Below are positions 43,914-52,478 of a stretch of 64,000 bases of DNA, piece by piece. The notes under the pieces are model-generated. The model saw nothing but the letters and a program-made list of their open reading frames with translations. It searched no databases and was not told the origin of the DNA. The stretch comes from Anaeropeptidivorans aminofermentans (GTDB taxonomy: Bacteria > Bacillota > Clostridia > Lachnospirales > UBA5962). Within the stretch, counting starts at the first letter, position 1. The number at the start of each line of letters is the position of its first letter. Location: assembly GCF_940670685.1 (NCBI RefSeq), contig NZ_OW711693.1, positions 2,790,001 through 2,854,000 of the forward strand, read 5' to 3'. A program made the translations under genes and the position numbers.

Positions 43914-45881
43914 CTATGCTTTTCCTTTTGTTATATAGTCATATATCTGTGTACTGGTGTCTGCATTCTTTATCTTTTTCAGAAGTTCCTGATTTTCAAT
44001 AAGCTCATAAAGGTAATGGAAGAGCACTTTTATTTTAAGAGGCTCTTTATACTTAATGGCAATCAGGAATATAAGCTTTACCTTTTCGTCCTGATTCCAG
44101 CGAACCCTATGGCGTACACGGGCAACAGCTATGGCATTTTTCAATATATTGTCATAATAACCATGGGGGATTGCAATTTCATTTCCTATTGACGTCGGGC
44201 AGAACCTTTCACGCTCTAAAACATCTTCAAGAAACCCCTCCTCTACACAGCCGTTTTTTAAAAGAAGCTCCGTCATCTGGCTTATGGCTTCTTCCTTATG
44301 GGGAACGGATAAATCAGGCATAATCAGCTGCGTTTCAAAAACCTCGTGGATAAGCTCTTGAATAAGCTTCGTCTGATAACGCCACTCCATATTGTCCAAA
44401 CCGTTTTTAATGCATTCCAAGTCATTTTTATTAATATGCTTTGTAATCTCTATAACGTTATCTGCGTAGTCTTTAAAGGGCACTGTAGAAATAACAAGAC
44501 AGTTCTCTGCCATAGCAGGCTCAAAGTTTTTAAAATATAAGCTTTTTTTAATAATTAGTTTCGGTATTTCCTCTTCTATCTTTTCTTTCTGATAAAAAGC
44601 CGTATGATAGTTTGTTCCGTGAACAAGTATGGCAGGAATGCGATTTTTTATATCATGGATACAATTTCGTATTAATAAGGTAATCCAAGCCACATCGTCT
44701 TGTCTGAAACGGCAGCCGATGCACTCTTCAACGCTGTGGATATTTGTCATGCAGATACCGTAAAGGCCTGTAAGCTGCTTTTGAATATCTCTGTAAAGCT
44801 CGCTCCAATCAAGGATTTGGTAAGCTTCTCTTATTTTTATCCGTACAAACGCAATACTTAGTTCCTTAATAAGCTCAGCATTAACACTTAACAGCTTAGT
44901 GCCTATAATTTCTTCTATTCTAAGGAGAAAGTCTATTACAATATCTTTATATTCGTCATCTGCCTCTATATTGGCATCATCGCAGGTAGATGCAACAAAA
45001 AGTCTTGCAGCTAAATACTGTGCCTCGGGTAAATAGCCCTTTTTCATTTCCGGCAGGACATGCTTCAGTATATGAAGCGCAGCCTCCAGATATTTGTCGG
45101 GAATCTTTACCGGCTGGCCTTTCTGCTCCTCTTTATTTATTTTCTTCCCCAGCCGTACCCTCTCCATAGTAATGGCAAGGTATTCCAAAAGCCTTCCGAA
45201 GGAAATATCAATAAACTGAATACCGAGTTTTATTTCTCCTGCTTGGAGCTCTTCCTGTGCGGCAATTAAATCTTCCTTTGAATAGGTATTGGAAAGGTAA
45301 GTATAGGCCTTTTTACTTATTCTTCTATCCATCGGCCCCGTATCTTCCAAAATGGTATCCCTGTTCCAATTCCAATATTTCGAATTATTGCAGTCTATCA
45401 TGGACTGGCGGATATTAAACTCATTTCCTTCTAAGATAATCCCCTGATTTCGTACTCGCCTTATTTCTACGTGGAATTTTTTAAGCTCTTTATCTATCTG
45501 TTCTAAATCCTTCTGTATTGTATTTCTGCTGACAGACAATTCATCTGAAAAAAGCTGAATCGTATAATTGGCAGGGTAAAGGAATAAAGTTTCCAGTATG
45601 TATTCCTTTCTGTAAGTGTAGAATTCCGAGGTTCTGCTTACGGCTTCATTTAAGGCATGGATAATTTCCTGCCTTTGCTCCGGCGTAGCAACCAGCAAAA
45701 AGCCCTTTTTCGGAATACTCTGGAGGGAAGCATGAAACTTTTCAAGCTCTTTTTTTATCTGGGAGAGATTATGTTTAATATTACTGGCGGATATACCGGT
45801 TAAATCTGCCAGTGAATTTGCAGTAATATACCCGTCAACGTCAACAATGCTTCTTATAACCTTTTCACTGATAAGATCCAT
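43914..45881 (-). CDS. PRD-domain transcriptional regulator with PTS EIIA domain (MtlR/LicR-like)
   Basis: 655 residues: N-terminal winged-helix/HTH modules (ADLTGISASNIKHNL; LSVSRNTIQKDLEQI), two PTS regulation domains (about 190-400), an EIIB-like domain (about 405-490) and a C-terminal EIIA type 2 domain with CPTSIGNEIAIPHGYYD. It is the likely activator of the cluster, encoded upstream on the same strand. By eye the PRD histidines are replaced (LLEYLAITMER, QYLAARLF, LIKELSIAFVR, ITLLIRNCI) and the EIIB loop reads VHGTNYHTAFY without the phospho-cysteine, while the EIIA histidine is kept. Signal transfer may therefore differ from MtlR. Confidence 0.85.
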   Translation of the reverse strand: MDLISEKVIRSIVDVDGYITANSLADLTGISASNIKHNLSQIKKELEKFHASLQSIPKKGFLLVATPEQRQEIIHALNEAVSRTSEFYTYRKEYILETLFLYPANYTIQLFSDELSVSRNTIQKDLEQIDKELKKFHVEIRRVRNQGIILEGNEFNIRQSMIDCNNSKYWNWNRDTILEDTGPMDRRISKKAYTYLSNTYSKEDLIAAQEELQAGEIKLGIQFIDISFGRLLEYLAITMERVRLGKKINKEEQKGQPVKIPDKYLEAALHILKHVLPEMKKGYLPEAQYLAARLFVASTCDDANIEADDEYKDIVIDFLLRIEEIIGTKLLSVNAELIKELSIAFVRIKIREAYQILDWSELYRDIQKQLTGLYGICMTNIHSVEECIGCRFRQDDVAWITLLIRNCIHDIKNRIPAILVHGTNYHTAFYQKEKIEEEIPKLIIKKSLYFKNFEPAMAENCLVISTVPFKDYADNVIEITKHINKNDLECIKNGLDNMEWRYQTKLIQELIHEVFETQLIMPDLSVPHKEEAISQMTELLLKNGCVEEGFLEDVLERERFCPTSIGNEIAIPHGYYDNILKNAIAVARVRHRVRWNQDEKVKLIFLIAIKYKEPLKIKVLFHYLYELIENQELLKKIKNADTSTQIYDYITKGKA

Positions 45882-46004
45882 GTAACACCGTCCCCTTCTT
45901 TTAACAGCTTCACGATAAAACTTCCTTTTCAGTTTAAATCATTTAAGAAACTATCCCATGCATATAATAAAACATTTTAAGGAAGAAAGAAAAGCCTGCT
46001 GAAA

Positions 46005-46108
46005 TATAGTCAGTCAATTTGCTTTTATTCCCAAGTGAGTATTCTGATTGAGGGAGCTTAAAATAAGAGAAAAGCAAATGGATTATGGCATTATTTCATA
46101 TTTTATTA
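46005..46108 (+). repeat. Repeat R2
   Basis: TATAGTCAGTCAATTTGCTT at the left, then GAGGGAGCTTAAAATAAGAG and AAAAGCAAATGGATTATGG. Same order as the copy at 46387-46479. Confidence 0.7.
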
Positions 46109-46164
46109 AACTTAAGCTCAGCATTTTTAAGTTCGCTTATTATAGGCAGTGAATAAAAAAAATA

Positions 46165-46270
46165 CGGGATATTTTACAAGAAAATATGAATTCAAGTATT
46201 TGTGACAATGAAGTTATGTTTCTATGGCAAAACAGACTAAGTTTTGAACCTTTCAGAAATATCCTAAGAC
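46165..46270 (+). repeat. Fragment of repeat R4
   Basis: Matches the right half of R4 at 23690-23815: ACAAGAAAATATGAATTC, GAAGTTATGTTTCTATGGC, AAAACAGACTAAGTTTTG. Confidence 0.5.
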
Positions 46271-46386
46271 AAATCAATTAATTTGTTTCATCATAAGATA
46301 TTATTTATGTTCTGTCAAAATTTTTAAATCAGAAAGGGAAATGATAAGCCAATTTTATTTAGGGTATACTTAGAAATTTATAAGAA

Positions 46387-46479
46387 ATATAGTCAATTTG
46401 CTTTTATGCCGAAATGAATATTTAGATTGAAACGGCTTAAAATAAAAGAAAAGCAAATGGACTATGATATTATTTCATT
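46387..46479 (+). repeat. Repeat R2
   Basis: TATAGTCAATTTGCTTTTAT left end and AAAAGCAAATGGACTATG right end, near-perfect inverted repeats, followed by ATATTATTTCATT as in other copies. With its neighbour at 46005 it fills most of the gap between the regulator and the tRNA operon. Confidence 0.75.
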
Positions 46480-46489
46480 CATCAAGTAT

Positions 46490-46528
46490 AAAAAAACACC
46501 CGCCACGAATTTAATTCGCAACGGGTAT
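46490..46528 (-). terminator. Terminator of the tRNA-5S operon
   Basis: Minus-strand stem ACCCGTTGCGAATT / AATTCGTGGCGGGT followed by GTTTTTTTATA, just beyond tRNA-Asp. Confidence 0.85.
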
Positions 46529-46538
46529 TTTTATTTAA

Positions 46539-46612
<74 letters not shown>

Positions 46613-46712
46613 AAATTTTCCAAAAAATAAAAACCCTCTAAGAGAAAGGATTTTCTTAAAGCCTAAAGAAAGCGCTTCCCCTCTTTAAGAGGGGGGAGTT
46701 TTCTTTAATAAG

Positions 46713-46786
46713 TGGGCCTTCGGGGACTCGAACCCAGGACCGTCCGGTTATGAGCCGGATGCTCTAACCAACTGAGCTAAAGGCCC
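46713..46786 (-). tRNA. tRNA-Met (anticodon CAT)
   Basis: Acceptor GGGCCTT / AAGGCCC, D arm AGCTCAGTTGG, anticodon loop CTCATAA, T arm GGTTCGAGTCC. An elongator-type tRNA; distinguishing Met from the lysidine-modified Ile-CAT form needs identity-element analysis. Confidence 0.9.
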
Positions 46787-46792
46787 AAAAAA

Positions 46793-46865
46793 AGCCGATG
46801 ATCGGACTCGAACCGATAACCTGCTGATTACAAGTCAGCTGCTCTGCCAATTGAGCCACATCGGC
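46793..46865 (-). tRNA. tRNA-Thr (anticodon TGT)
   Basis: Acceptor GCCGATG / CATCGGC, D arm GGCTCAATTGGC, anticodon loop CTTGTAA, T arm GGTTCGAGTCC. CCA not encoded. Six bases separate it from tRNA-Met. Confidence 0.95.
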
Positions 46866-46869
46866 ATTG

Positions 46870-46989
46870 TTCCGGCAGCCATCTACTCTCCCGGGCAGTC
46901 TCCCGCCAAGTACCATCGACCGTCTATGGCTTAATCGTCGTGTTCGGTATGGGAACGGATGTTTCCCATAGACGCATCACCACCGGAAA
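46870..46989 (-). rRNA. rrf: 5S ribosomal RNA, not linked to 16S/23S
   Basis: About 120 nucleotides on the minus strand. Terminal helix TTTCCGGTGG / CTGCCGGAA, the conserved loop CCATACCGAACACG and GTACTTGGCGGGAGAC. It lies between tRNA-Glu and tRNA-Thr with no 16S or 23S gene on either side, so it is a solitary 5S gene in a tRNA operon. Confidence 0.95.
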
Positions 46990-47006
46990 TATTTACCTTA
47001 AAGGTA

Positions 47007-47078
47007 TGACCCGTAGGGGAATCGAACCCCTGTTACAGCCGTGAAAGGGCCGTGTCTTAACCGCTTGACCAACGGGCC
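47007..47078 (-). tRNA. tRNA-Glu (anticodon TTC)
   Basis: Acceptor GGCCCGT / ACGGGTC, D arm GGTCAAGCGGTT, anticodon loop CTTTCAC, T arm GGTTCGATTCC. First gene of the operon. Confidence 0.95.
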
Positions 47079-47130
47079 ATGTAAGTGTTTCTGCGTGCTT
47101 TTGTTTTGCTCGCTCGCGTCAACGTTATTT

Positions 47131-47159
47131 ATAATACACCATCACAGACTATTTGTCAA
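47131..47159 (-). promoter_or_regulatory. Strong sigma-A promoter of the tRNA-5S operon
   Basis: Minus-strand TTGACA (47154-47159), a 17-base spacer and TATTAT (47131-47136), about 50 bases before tRNA-Glu. The -35 is consensus, as expected for stable RNA. Confidence 0.9.
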
Positions 47160-47423
47160 CTCTTTTTTCATTATAATTTTCCAGATGTTTTTCAAATTAT
47201 GAAATGGCGAAAAACGTCGTAAATTCAAGGTTTATTAAATGTAAAAATGCCCTGTTGAATTTTCAGAATTTTACGTCTTTTGTTTTTTTATAATTAATTT
47301 TATGATTTTGGAACATTATAATTTTATATCCGTCTTAAAAGTATGATTTAAAAAATAAAAAATATAAATAAAGCGGTAAATAGATTTTGCTATTTACTGC
47401 AACAGAAGAAAGGAATAGATATT

Positions 47424-48461
47424 ATGATTAAGAAAAACATTACGGCAATAGGTACAGCATTTATTATTGCAGCATCTGCATTTTCCCCGGTATATGCAAT
47501 GAACACAAATGTAGCTTTAGATCCTTCGGTTTCTTACGAAAATACACAAATCAATAAAGCCTTCACTGAATTCACAGGCAAAATAACCGAATTCAGAGAC
47601 ATTAACGGCAAAACTTTAGTAAGAGTAGAAGAAAATAAAGATAGCATGATTGATTTTGTTGTTGATGAAAATACGGTTATTGTGGATAAAGACGGGCTTA
47701 TCAGCATAAAAGACCTTAAAATCGGAGACGAACTTAAATCCGTATATATTATGCCTCAGATGACAATTATGATTTATCCGGCGCAGCTTGTTTCAAACGT
47801 ATTAATTAAAGTAGACAATGAAGGCCCCAGCTCTATAAAAGTAGACCTTTTTGATGAAAATTTGCTTTCTTCCACCAAGGATTTAAGATTAAATATAAAC
47901 CCTGAAAATCCGGTGCTTGACCAAAAAGGAAACCCTTATGAGGGAAGCCTTGAAAACAAATCTCTCCTGATTTATTATACTATCGTTGCCGAGAGCATGC
48001 CCGCCCAGACTACTCCGGAAAAGATAATCGTTATGGATATAGATAAAACCCAGCTTGATATTGAGCTTCCGGAAGAACCTGGTGTTCCTGAAGAACCACA
48101 GGATAAAATCGACCATGAACTTGTGGAAAGCATGCAGTTTTTCGTAAACAAAACCCACGTTCCTACCAGCGGCGCCTATATGAAAGGGGATGTCGTAATG
48201 GTTCCTTTAAGAGCTATTGCAGAAGCCTTCGGCCAGTCAGTTGAATGGAACGGAGAAAACAAAAGCGTTAAAATAAGCGACTCTACAACAATTACCATAG
48301 GAAACAAAGAATACAGTGTAAACGGCGCTTCCTTATCTTTTGAAGAAGCCCCAGAGCTTAAAAACGAGCTCACCTATGTTCCCATGAATCTTATTTTAGA
48401 AGCCTTTAACGCTCAATTAAGACTTGATGAAGGTATATTCGACCTTTCTGTAAACCAATAA
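47424..48461 (+). CDS. Secreted stalk-domain (copper amine oxidase N-terminal-like) protein
   Basis: 345 residues. A signal peptide (IGTAFIIAASAFSPVYAM, cleavage near residue 25) is followed by an unassigned central domain of about 200 residues, a proline/glutamate-rich linker (LPEEPGVPEEPQD) and a C-terminal stalk domain with VVMVPLRAIAEAFGQSVEW and YVPMNLILEAFNAQL. Stalk domains are common on Clostridia surface proteins. Despite the family name it has no amine oxidase activity. Single gene with AAAGGA before the ATG. Confidence 0.88.
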   Translation: MIKKNITAIGTAFIIAASAFSPVYAMNTNVALDPSVSYENTQINKAFTEFTGKITEFRDINGKTLVRVEENKDSMIDFVVDENTVIVDKDGLISIKDLKIGDELKSVYIMPQMTIMIYPAQLVSNVLIKVDNEGPSSIKVDLFDENLLSSTKDLRLNINPENPVLDQKGNPYEGSLENKSLLIYYTIVAESMPAQTTPEKIIVMDIDKTQLDIELPEEPGVPEEPQDKIDHELVESMQFFVNKTHVPTSGAYMKGDVVMVPLRAIAEAFGQSVEWNGENKSVKISDSTTITIGNKEYSVNGASLSFEEAPELKNELTYVPMNLILEAFNAQLRLDEGIFDLSVNQ

Positions 48462-48469
48462 TACCATAT

Positions 48470-48507
48470 AAAAAAGCAGGCAGGGCCCATGGGCCGCCTG
48501 CTTTTTA
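48470..48507. terminator. Bidirectional terminator
   Basis: Stem AAAAAGCAGGCGG or AAAAAAGCAGGCAGGGCCC / GGGCCGCCTGCTTTTT between the convergent stalk-protein and yeiH genes, with T runs on both strands. Confidence 0.9.
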
Positions 48508-48509
48508 TT

Positions 48510-49490
48510 TTAGAAAAATAAATTTTGAAAGAAAAGCGATGAAATGCTTAAAACAATCCAGCATATAAGCCCAAGCATGAGGGGCTTTCCTGCTGTTTTT
48601 ACAAGTTTTGCAATATTCGTATTAAGGCCGATTGCAGTCATTGCCATTATTATCATAAATTTCCCTGCTCCGTAAAGAGCGTTATATATATTAGGGTCTA
48701 TATTTATAAAAGTATTCATAATAGCGGCGGCAACAAAGCCTAAAATAAACCAGGGAAATATCTTTTTAATGGAAAAGCCTTCTGCCTTCCCTCTCCTTCT
48801 TCCCTCATAGATAGATAAAATAAGCGTAATGGGGATAATTGCAAGGGTTCTGGTAAGCTTTACGATTACGGCCTGGTCTCCGGCAGCTTCGCTGAAGGAA
48901 TATCCGGCGGCAACTACAGATGAGGTATCATTTATGGCAGTTCCTGCCCAAAGACCGAAATTAAAATCGCTCATATTTAAAATATGGCCCAGTGCCGGAA
49001 AGATAAATGCCGCCAAAACATTAAATAAAAATATAGTGCTTATGGAAAAAGCAATTTCCTCATCGTCTGCATTGATAACAGGGGCTGTTGCGGCTATGGC
49101 GGAGCCTCCGCATATAGATGTTCCCACCCCGATTAAAACAGCAGTTTTTCTCTCCACCTTCAAAAGCTTGCTGAAAAAATATGCCGTAATAAAGGTGATG
49201 CTTAAAGTAAATATCATAAGAACTACAGTTTGGGAGCCTGTTTTAAAAATACTGAACAGATTCATATTAAAGCCTATGAAAATAATAGCATATTGCAGTA
49301 TTTTTTTAGACGTAAACTGTATTCCTTTTGAAAAGCAGTCGGGTCTTTTTATAAATGCAAGAATCATACCTATTAAAATACCGAATACAGGTCCTCCTGC
49401 TATTTTAAATTTTTGTCCTAAAAAATGGGCCGGAATTGCAAGAAAAAATGTCAGGGCTATTCCCGGCGCCATTTGTTTCAGTTTTTCCAT
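48510..49490 (-). CDS. YeiH family (UPF0324) membrane protein, putative sulfate exporter
   Basis: 326-residue protein with about ten hydrophobic segments. GGPVFGILIGMILA, the motif VGTSICGGSAIAATAPVI and WAGTAINDTSSVVAAGYSFS are hallmarks of the UPF0324/YeiH family. Annotated as a putative sulfate exporter on the basis of genetic context in other bacteria; transport has not been generally shown. It stands alone, with an R1 element upstream. Confidence 0.9.
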   Translation of the reverse strand: MEKLKQMAPGIALTFFLAIPAHFLGQKFKIAGGPVFGILIGMILAFIKRPDCFSKGIQFTSKKILQYAIIFIGFNMNLFSIFKTGSQTVVLMIFTLSITFITAYFFSKLLKVERKTAVLIGVGTSICGGSAIAATAPVINADDEEIAFSISTIFLFNVLAAFIFPALGHILNMSDFNFGLWAGTAINDTSSVVAAGYSFSEAAGDQAVIVKLTRTLAIIPITLILSIYEGRRRGKAEGFSIKKIFPWFILGFVAAAIMNTFINIDPNIYNALYGAGKFMIIMAMTAIGLNTNIAKLVKTAGKPLMLGLICWIVLSISSLFFQNLFF

Positions 49491-49533
49491 TTGTATAAAT
49501 CCTCCGGTTATTCTAGGAGTGTCTTAAAAGCTT

Positions 49534-49673
49534 TATAGTAAATTTAAAGTTGAACAGCAGCAAAGCCGTATATTCACGAAGGCTCAAAAATGTACCGTTT
49601 CCGAAGGAAATCCGTGTTTTTGAGCCTTAAGGGAATAGGCTTTTGCTACTTCTTTATGATAAATTTACTTTAG
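49534..49673 (+). repeat. Repeat R1, full-length copy (R1g)
   Basis: One of the cleanest copies: TATAGTAAATTTAAAG left end, inner GCAGCAAAGCCG / GGCTTTTGCTAC, then AAGGCTCAAAAAT / TTTTTGAGCCTT around CCGTTTCCGAAGGAAAT, right end ATAAATTTACTTTA. Confidence 0.85.
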
Positions 49674-49709
49674 CTTTTCGGACGCTCTTCATTTAATTTC
49701 TGTCTGTTT

Positions 49710-50570
49710 CTATCCTCTGTAATATTTTATAAGGGCCTGAGTGCCTTCGTCCCCATGGCCTTTTTCCATAAGCGCTTCATAAAGACTGCATACAGAATTA
49801 AGCATAGTAAGCTCTTTTCCCTTTTCAGCCATAACAGATTTTATGATGTTCATATCTTTAATAAAATGCTTTATGAAAAATCCCGGGTCGAAATCTCCGT
49901 TCAAAACCCTCGGGGCCGTATTCATAAGCTGCCAGCTTCCGGCGGCTCCATTTTTTATGGCATTCAGCATGAATTCTATATCCAGGCCGTTTTCCTCGGC
50001 GTAATATATGGCTTCTGTCATTGCGGCAACGGCCCCTGCTATTGCTATCTGGTTTGCCGCCTTTGTGTGCTGGCCGCAGCCGGGTCCGCCCATATATATG
50101 ATGTTTTTACCCATAAGCTCAAATAAAGGCAGGGCTTTTTCAAATCCTTCCTTGTCGCCCCCGGCCATGATGGATAAAGTTCCGGCCTTTGCGCCTGAAT
50201 CTCCGCCGGAAACCGGTGCGTCTATCGTATGTATATTCTTCTTCTTCCCTTCTTCATATATACGCTTTGCAAGCTCCGGTGAGGACGTGGTCATATCAAT
50301 TGCCACAGCCCCCTCTTTAGCAAACGCAAGGATTCCTTCCGGTGAAAAGTATACCTCTTCAACGTCTTTCGGAAAACCGACGATGGTAAATATAAACTCG
50401 GCGTCTTTAACGCACTCTTCTATGGTTTTACAAGGGGTAATGCCAAATTCCTCAAGGGCATCGGCTTTTTCGGAGCTTCTGTTATAGGCTTTTATTTCAT
50501 GTCCCCCATTTTTCAGATGCAAAGCCATTGGCTTTCCCATAACGCCTGTGCCTATCCATGCTATTTTCAT
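49710..50570 (-). CDS. 2-hydroxy-3-oxopropionate reductase-like (GarR/HIBADH family)
   Basis: 286 residues, NAD(P)-dependent beta-hydroxyacid dehydrogenase. The Rossmann loop is IAWIGTGVMGKPMALHL; the substrate segment is DAPVSGGDSGAKAGTLSIM and the catalytic lysine lies in HTKAANQIAIAGA. Likely a tartronate semialdehyde reductase or a related dehydrogenase such as one for 3-hydroxyisobutyrate; it cannot be assigned further. Same strand as the M20 gene upstream but separated by a terminator. Confidence 0.88.
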   Translation of the reverse strand: MKIAWIGTGVMGKPMALHLKNGGHEIKAYNRSSEKADALEEFGITPCKTIEECVKDAEFIFTIVGFPKDVEEVYFSPEGILAFAKEGAVAIDMTTSSPELAKRIYEEGKKKNIHTIDAPVSGGDSGAKAGTLSIMAGGDKEGFEKALPLFELMGKNIIYMGGPGCGQHTKAANQIAIAGAVAAMTEAIYYAEENGLDIEFMLNAIKNGAAGSWQLMNTAPRVLNGDFDPGFFIKHFIKDMNIIKSVMAEKGKELTMLNSVCSLYEALMEKGHGDEGTQALIKYYRG

Positions 50571-50761
50571 GCCTTATCTCCTCCGTATAGTTAAATATAC
50601 TTATTAAACTCGAAACTATCTTTTTTCTTTAAGTTTAATAAACTTTCCTTCAATTGATAATATTAAATCAAGTAGAATTAAGAAAATCTATTTAATATAA
50701 GGTTATAGCAAATCCTTCTTCGGGTCAATCCCTTTGAAATAAAATTCCAGCTGGAAAAGCC

Positions 50762-50790
50762 GAAAAAGTGGTCTAAAAGACCACTTTTTC
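50762..50790 (-). terminator. Terminator of the M20 gene
   Basis: Perfect stem GAAAAAGTGGTCT / AGACCACTTTTTC, followed by a T-poor tail on the minus strand, about 35 bases beyond the stop. Confidence 0.8.
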
Positions 50791-50826
50791 AAAACCTTAA
50801 GGCATTATTTTACTAAACTTTACATC

Positions 50827-52146
50827 TTATACGTCAAGCTTTCCCCATGTTCTTAAATATTCTTCTTTTGTCATCTGAGGCTTGAAGTTTTTCTTTATTT
50901 CAAGGGCTTTTTCTGCTCCGTTTGCAAGAAGGTCGATAGCCGTCATTACAAGGCCCTTTGCCGTATTGATATAGGCTGTTTCCTTGTCGGTTATTTCAAA
51001 ATCTTTGGAGTGGAAATCACCTGTTACGGCACAGAAATTAGACTGCATCGTAGGCATAATTACAGAAACGTCGCCGACGTCTGTAGAGCCTGCTCCTGCC
51101 TCCGCTTCGTAAAGAACTTCGTCTTCCTTGTAAAGCGTTTTAAGGTTTTCATACATAACATCCATAAGGCCGTATTCAAGAACCGTAGGAAGGTATCCGG
51201 GAAGGTCTGTTATAATAGTTTCTGCTCCGACAGCGTCTCCGCCGGCCTTAAATGCCCTTGTAACCTTCTTATCGGCGTCAAGAATCGCTTCAACATTTGC
51301 TCCCCTGATGTAAGTTTCTATTCTTACATCGGCAGGCACAACGTTAACAAGGTCTCCGCCCTTTGTAATAATCGGGTGAACCCTGATATGGTCTTTATCC
51401 TGGAATGTTTCTCTTTGCATATGTACTGCTGTAAGGCCTAATGTAGCGGCATTAAGAGCGTTTATGCCAAGGTGCGGGGCGCCGCCGGAATGGGCTTCCT
51501 TGCCTTTATATTGAATAAGCTTTCCTAAGAAGCCGTTGCTTCCGCTGTTGGCAATTACCTTTATGCCCTTGTCGTTCACATTGGCAAGATGCTGCATAAT
51601 CATCATGTCAATATCGTCCATTTTTCCAATGCGGATAAATTCCTGCTTGCCGCCAAGAAAATGGATTTTGCCTTCTTTTCTTAAATTATTTCTATATTCT
51701 ATTTCAACATATTCTTCTGCAGGAACAGCCATAAGAACGATATCACCTGAAAGCTCTTCCATAATTCCTGTTCCGTGAAGGGCATAAGCAACGCCCATAA
51801 GGCCCGCTATCATGGCATTATGTCCGCAGGCATGAGCAGCTCCCGTAGTCTTATCGGCACATCTATGCGCAGGGGAAACTACTGCGTCAAGCTCTCCCAT
51901 TACGGCAACTCTTGCTTTTGTTTCCTTGCCTTTAAGGGGAGCTATAACTCCTGTTATTGCAACTTCGTCTTCATATTCGTATCCAAGCTCATCAAATATC
52001 TTTTTAACCTTAGCAGCGGTTTTTACCTCTTTGTAGCCAAGCTCCGGCTCTGAAAATATAGACTCACCGATTTCTATGATTTTGTCTCGGTTTTTGTCAA
52101 TAGCTTCACAGGCTCTTCTTTTAAGTTCCTCAACAGATACGGACAT
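50827..52146 (-). CDS. M20 family amidohydrolase
   Basis: 439 residues, zinc amidohydrolase of the AbgA/AbgB-like M20D type. Metal and catalytic pieces: GELDAVV, GAAHACGHNAMIAGLMG, MAVPAEEYVE, HSGGAPHLG and AGSTDVGDVSV near the end. Substrate is not evident: acyl-amino acid, dipeptide or carbamoyl derivative are possible. It is transcribed alone from a promoter roughly 200 bases upstream. RBS AAAGGAGGG before the ATG. Confidence 0.85.
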   Translation of the reverse strand: MSVSVEELKRRACEAIDKNRDKIIEIGESIFSEPELGYKEVKTAAKVKKIFDELGYEYEDEVAITGVIAPLKGKETKARVAVMGELDAVVSPAHRCADKTTGAAHACGHNAMIAGLMGVAYALHGTGIMEELSGDIVLMAVPAEEYVEIEYRNNLRKEGKIHFLGGKQEFIRIGKMDDIDMMIMQHLANVNDKGIKVIANSGSNGFLGKLIQYKGKEAHSGGAPHLGINALNAATLGLTAVHMQRETFQDKDHIRVHPIITKGGDLVNVVPADVRIETYIRGANVEAILDADKKVTRAFKAGGDAVGAETIITDLPGYLPTVLEYGLMDVMYENLKTLYKEDEVLYEAEAGAGSTDVGDVSVIMPTMQSNFCAVTGDFHSKDFEITDKETAYINTAKGLVMTAIDLLANGAEKALEIKKNFKPQMTKEEYLRTWGKLDV

Positions 52147-52349
52147 AAGTATACCCTCCTTTTTTTAGGCAATATTGAAAACAGAAAATATCCGGACATA
52201 ATCCAATAAAAATGCGCCTATAGGATTTTAAAGAAGCATATTAATGGCAAACAGAGGGGAATTCAGGGTTTTCCATATTACCTGATTAAGATTTGTAATA
52301 AATATAAGTGATTTAAAACCTGCTTTAAGTTTTAAATAGCTTACTATAA

Positions 52350-52378
52350 ATGGTAGCACTTATGATTTTAAGTGTCAA
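52350..52378 (-). promoter_or_regulatory. Probable promoter of the M20 gene with long leader
   Basis: Minus-strand TTGACA (52373-52378), a 17-base spacer and TACCAT (52350-52355). This would give a leader of nearly 200 bases before the ATG at 52146. I recognise no riboswitch class in the leader. Confidence 0.55.
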
Positions 52379-52419
52379 TTAGCATTACAAACAAAAAGAA
52401 TTTCTGTAAGGGGTTGTAT

Positions 52420-52461
52420 AAATATAAAAGCTTATCCTATAAAGATAAGCTTTTATATTTA
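52420..52461 (-). terminator. Terminator of the zinc operon
   Basis: Stem AAATATAAAAGCTTATC / GATAAGCTTTTATATTT with a five- to seven-base loop, placed 18 bases after the znuB stop codon. Confidence 0.75.
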
Positions 52462-52478
52462 ATAAGCGTAAGATTCAT

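Noticed and set aside
34485-45881. Calling the sugar cluster an ordinary fructose or dihydroxyacetone operon
   Set aside because: No 1-phosphofructokinase and no dhaM are present, while an epimerase, an RpiB-type isomerase, a bicupin and an aldolase are, which does not fit either pathway.
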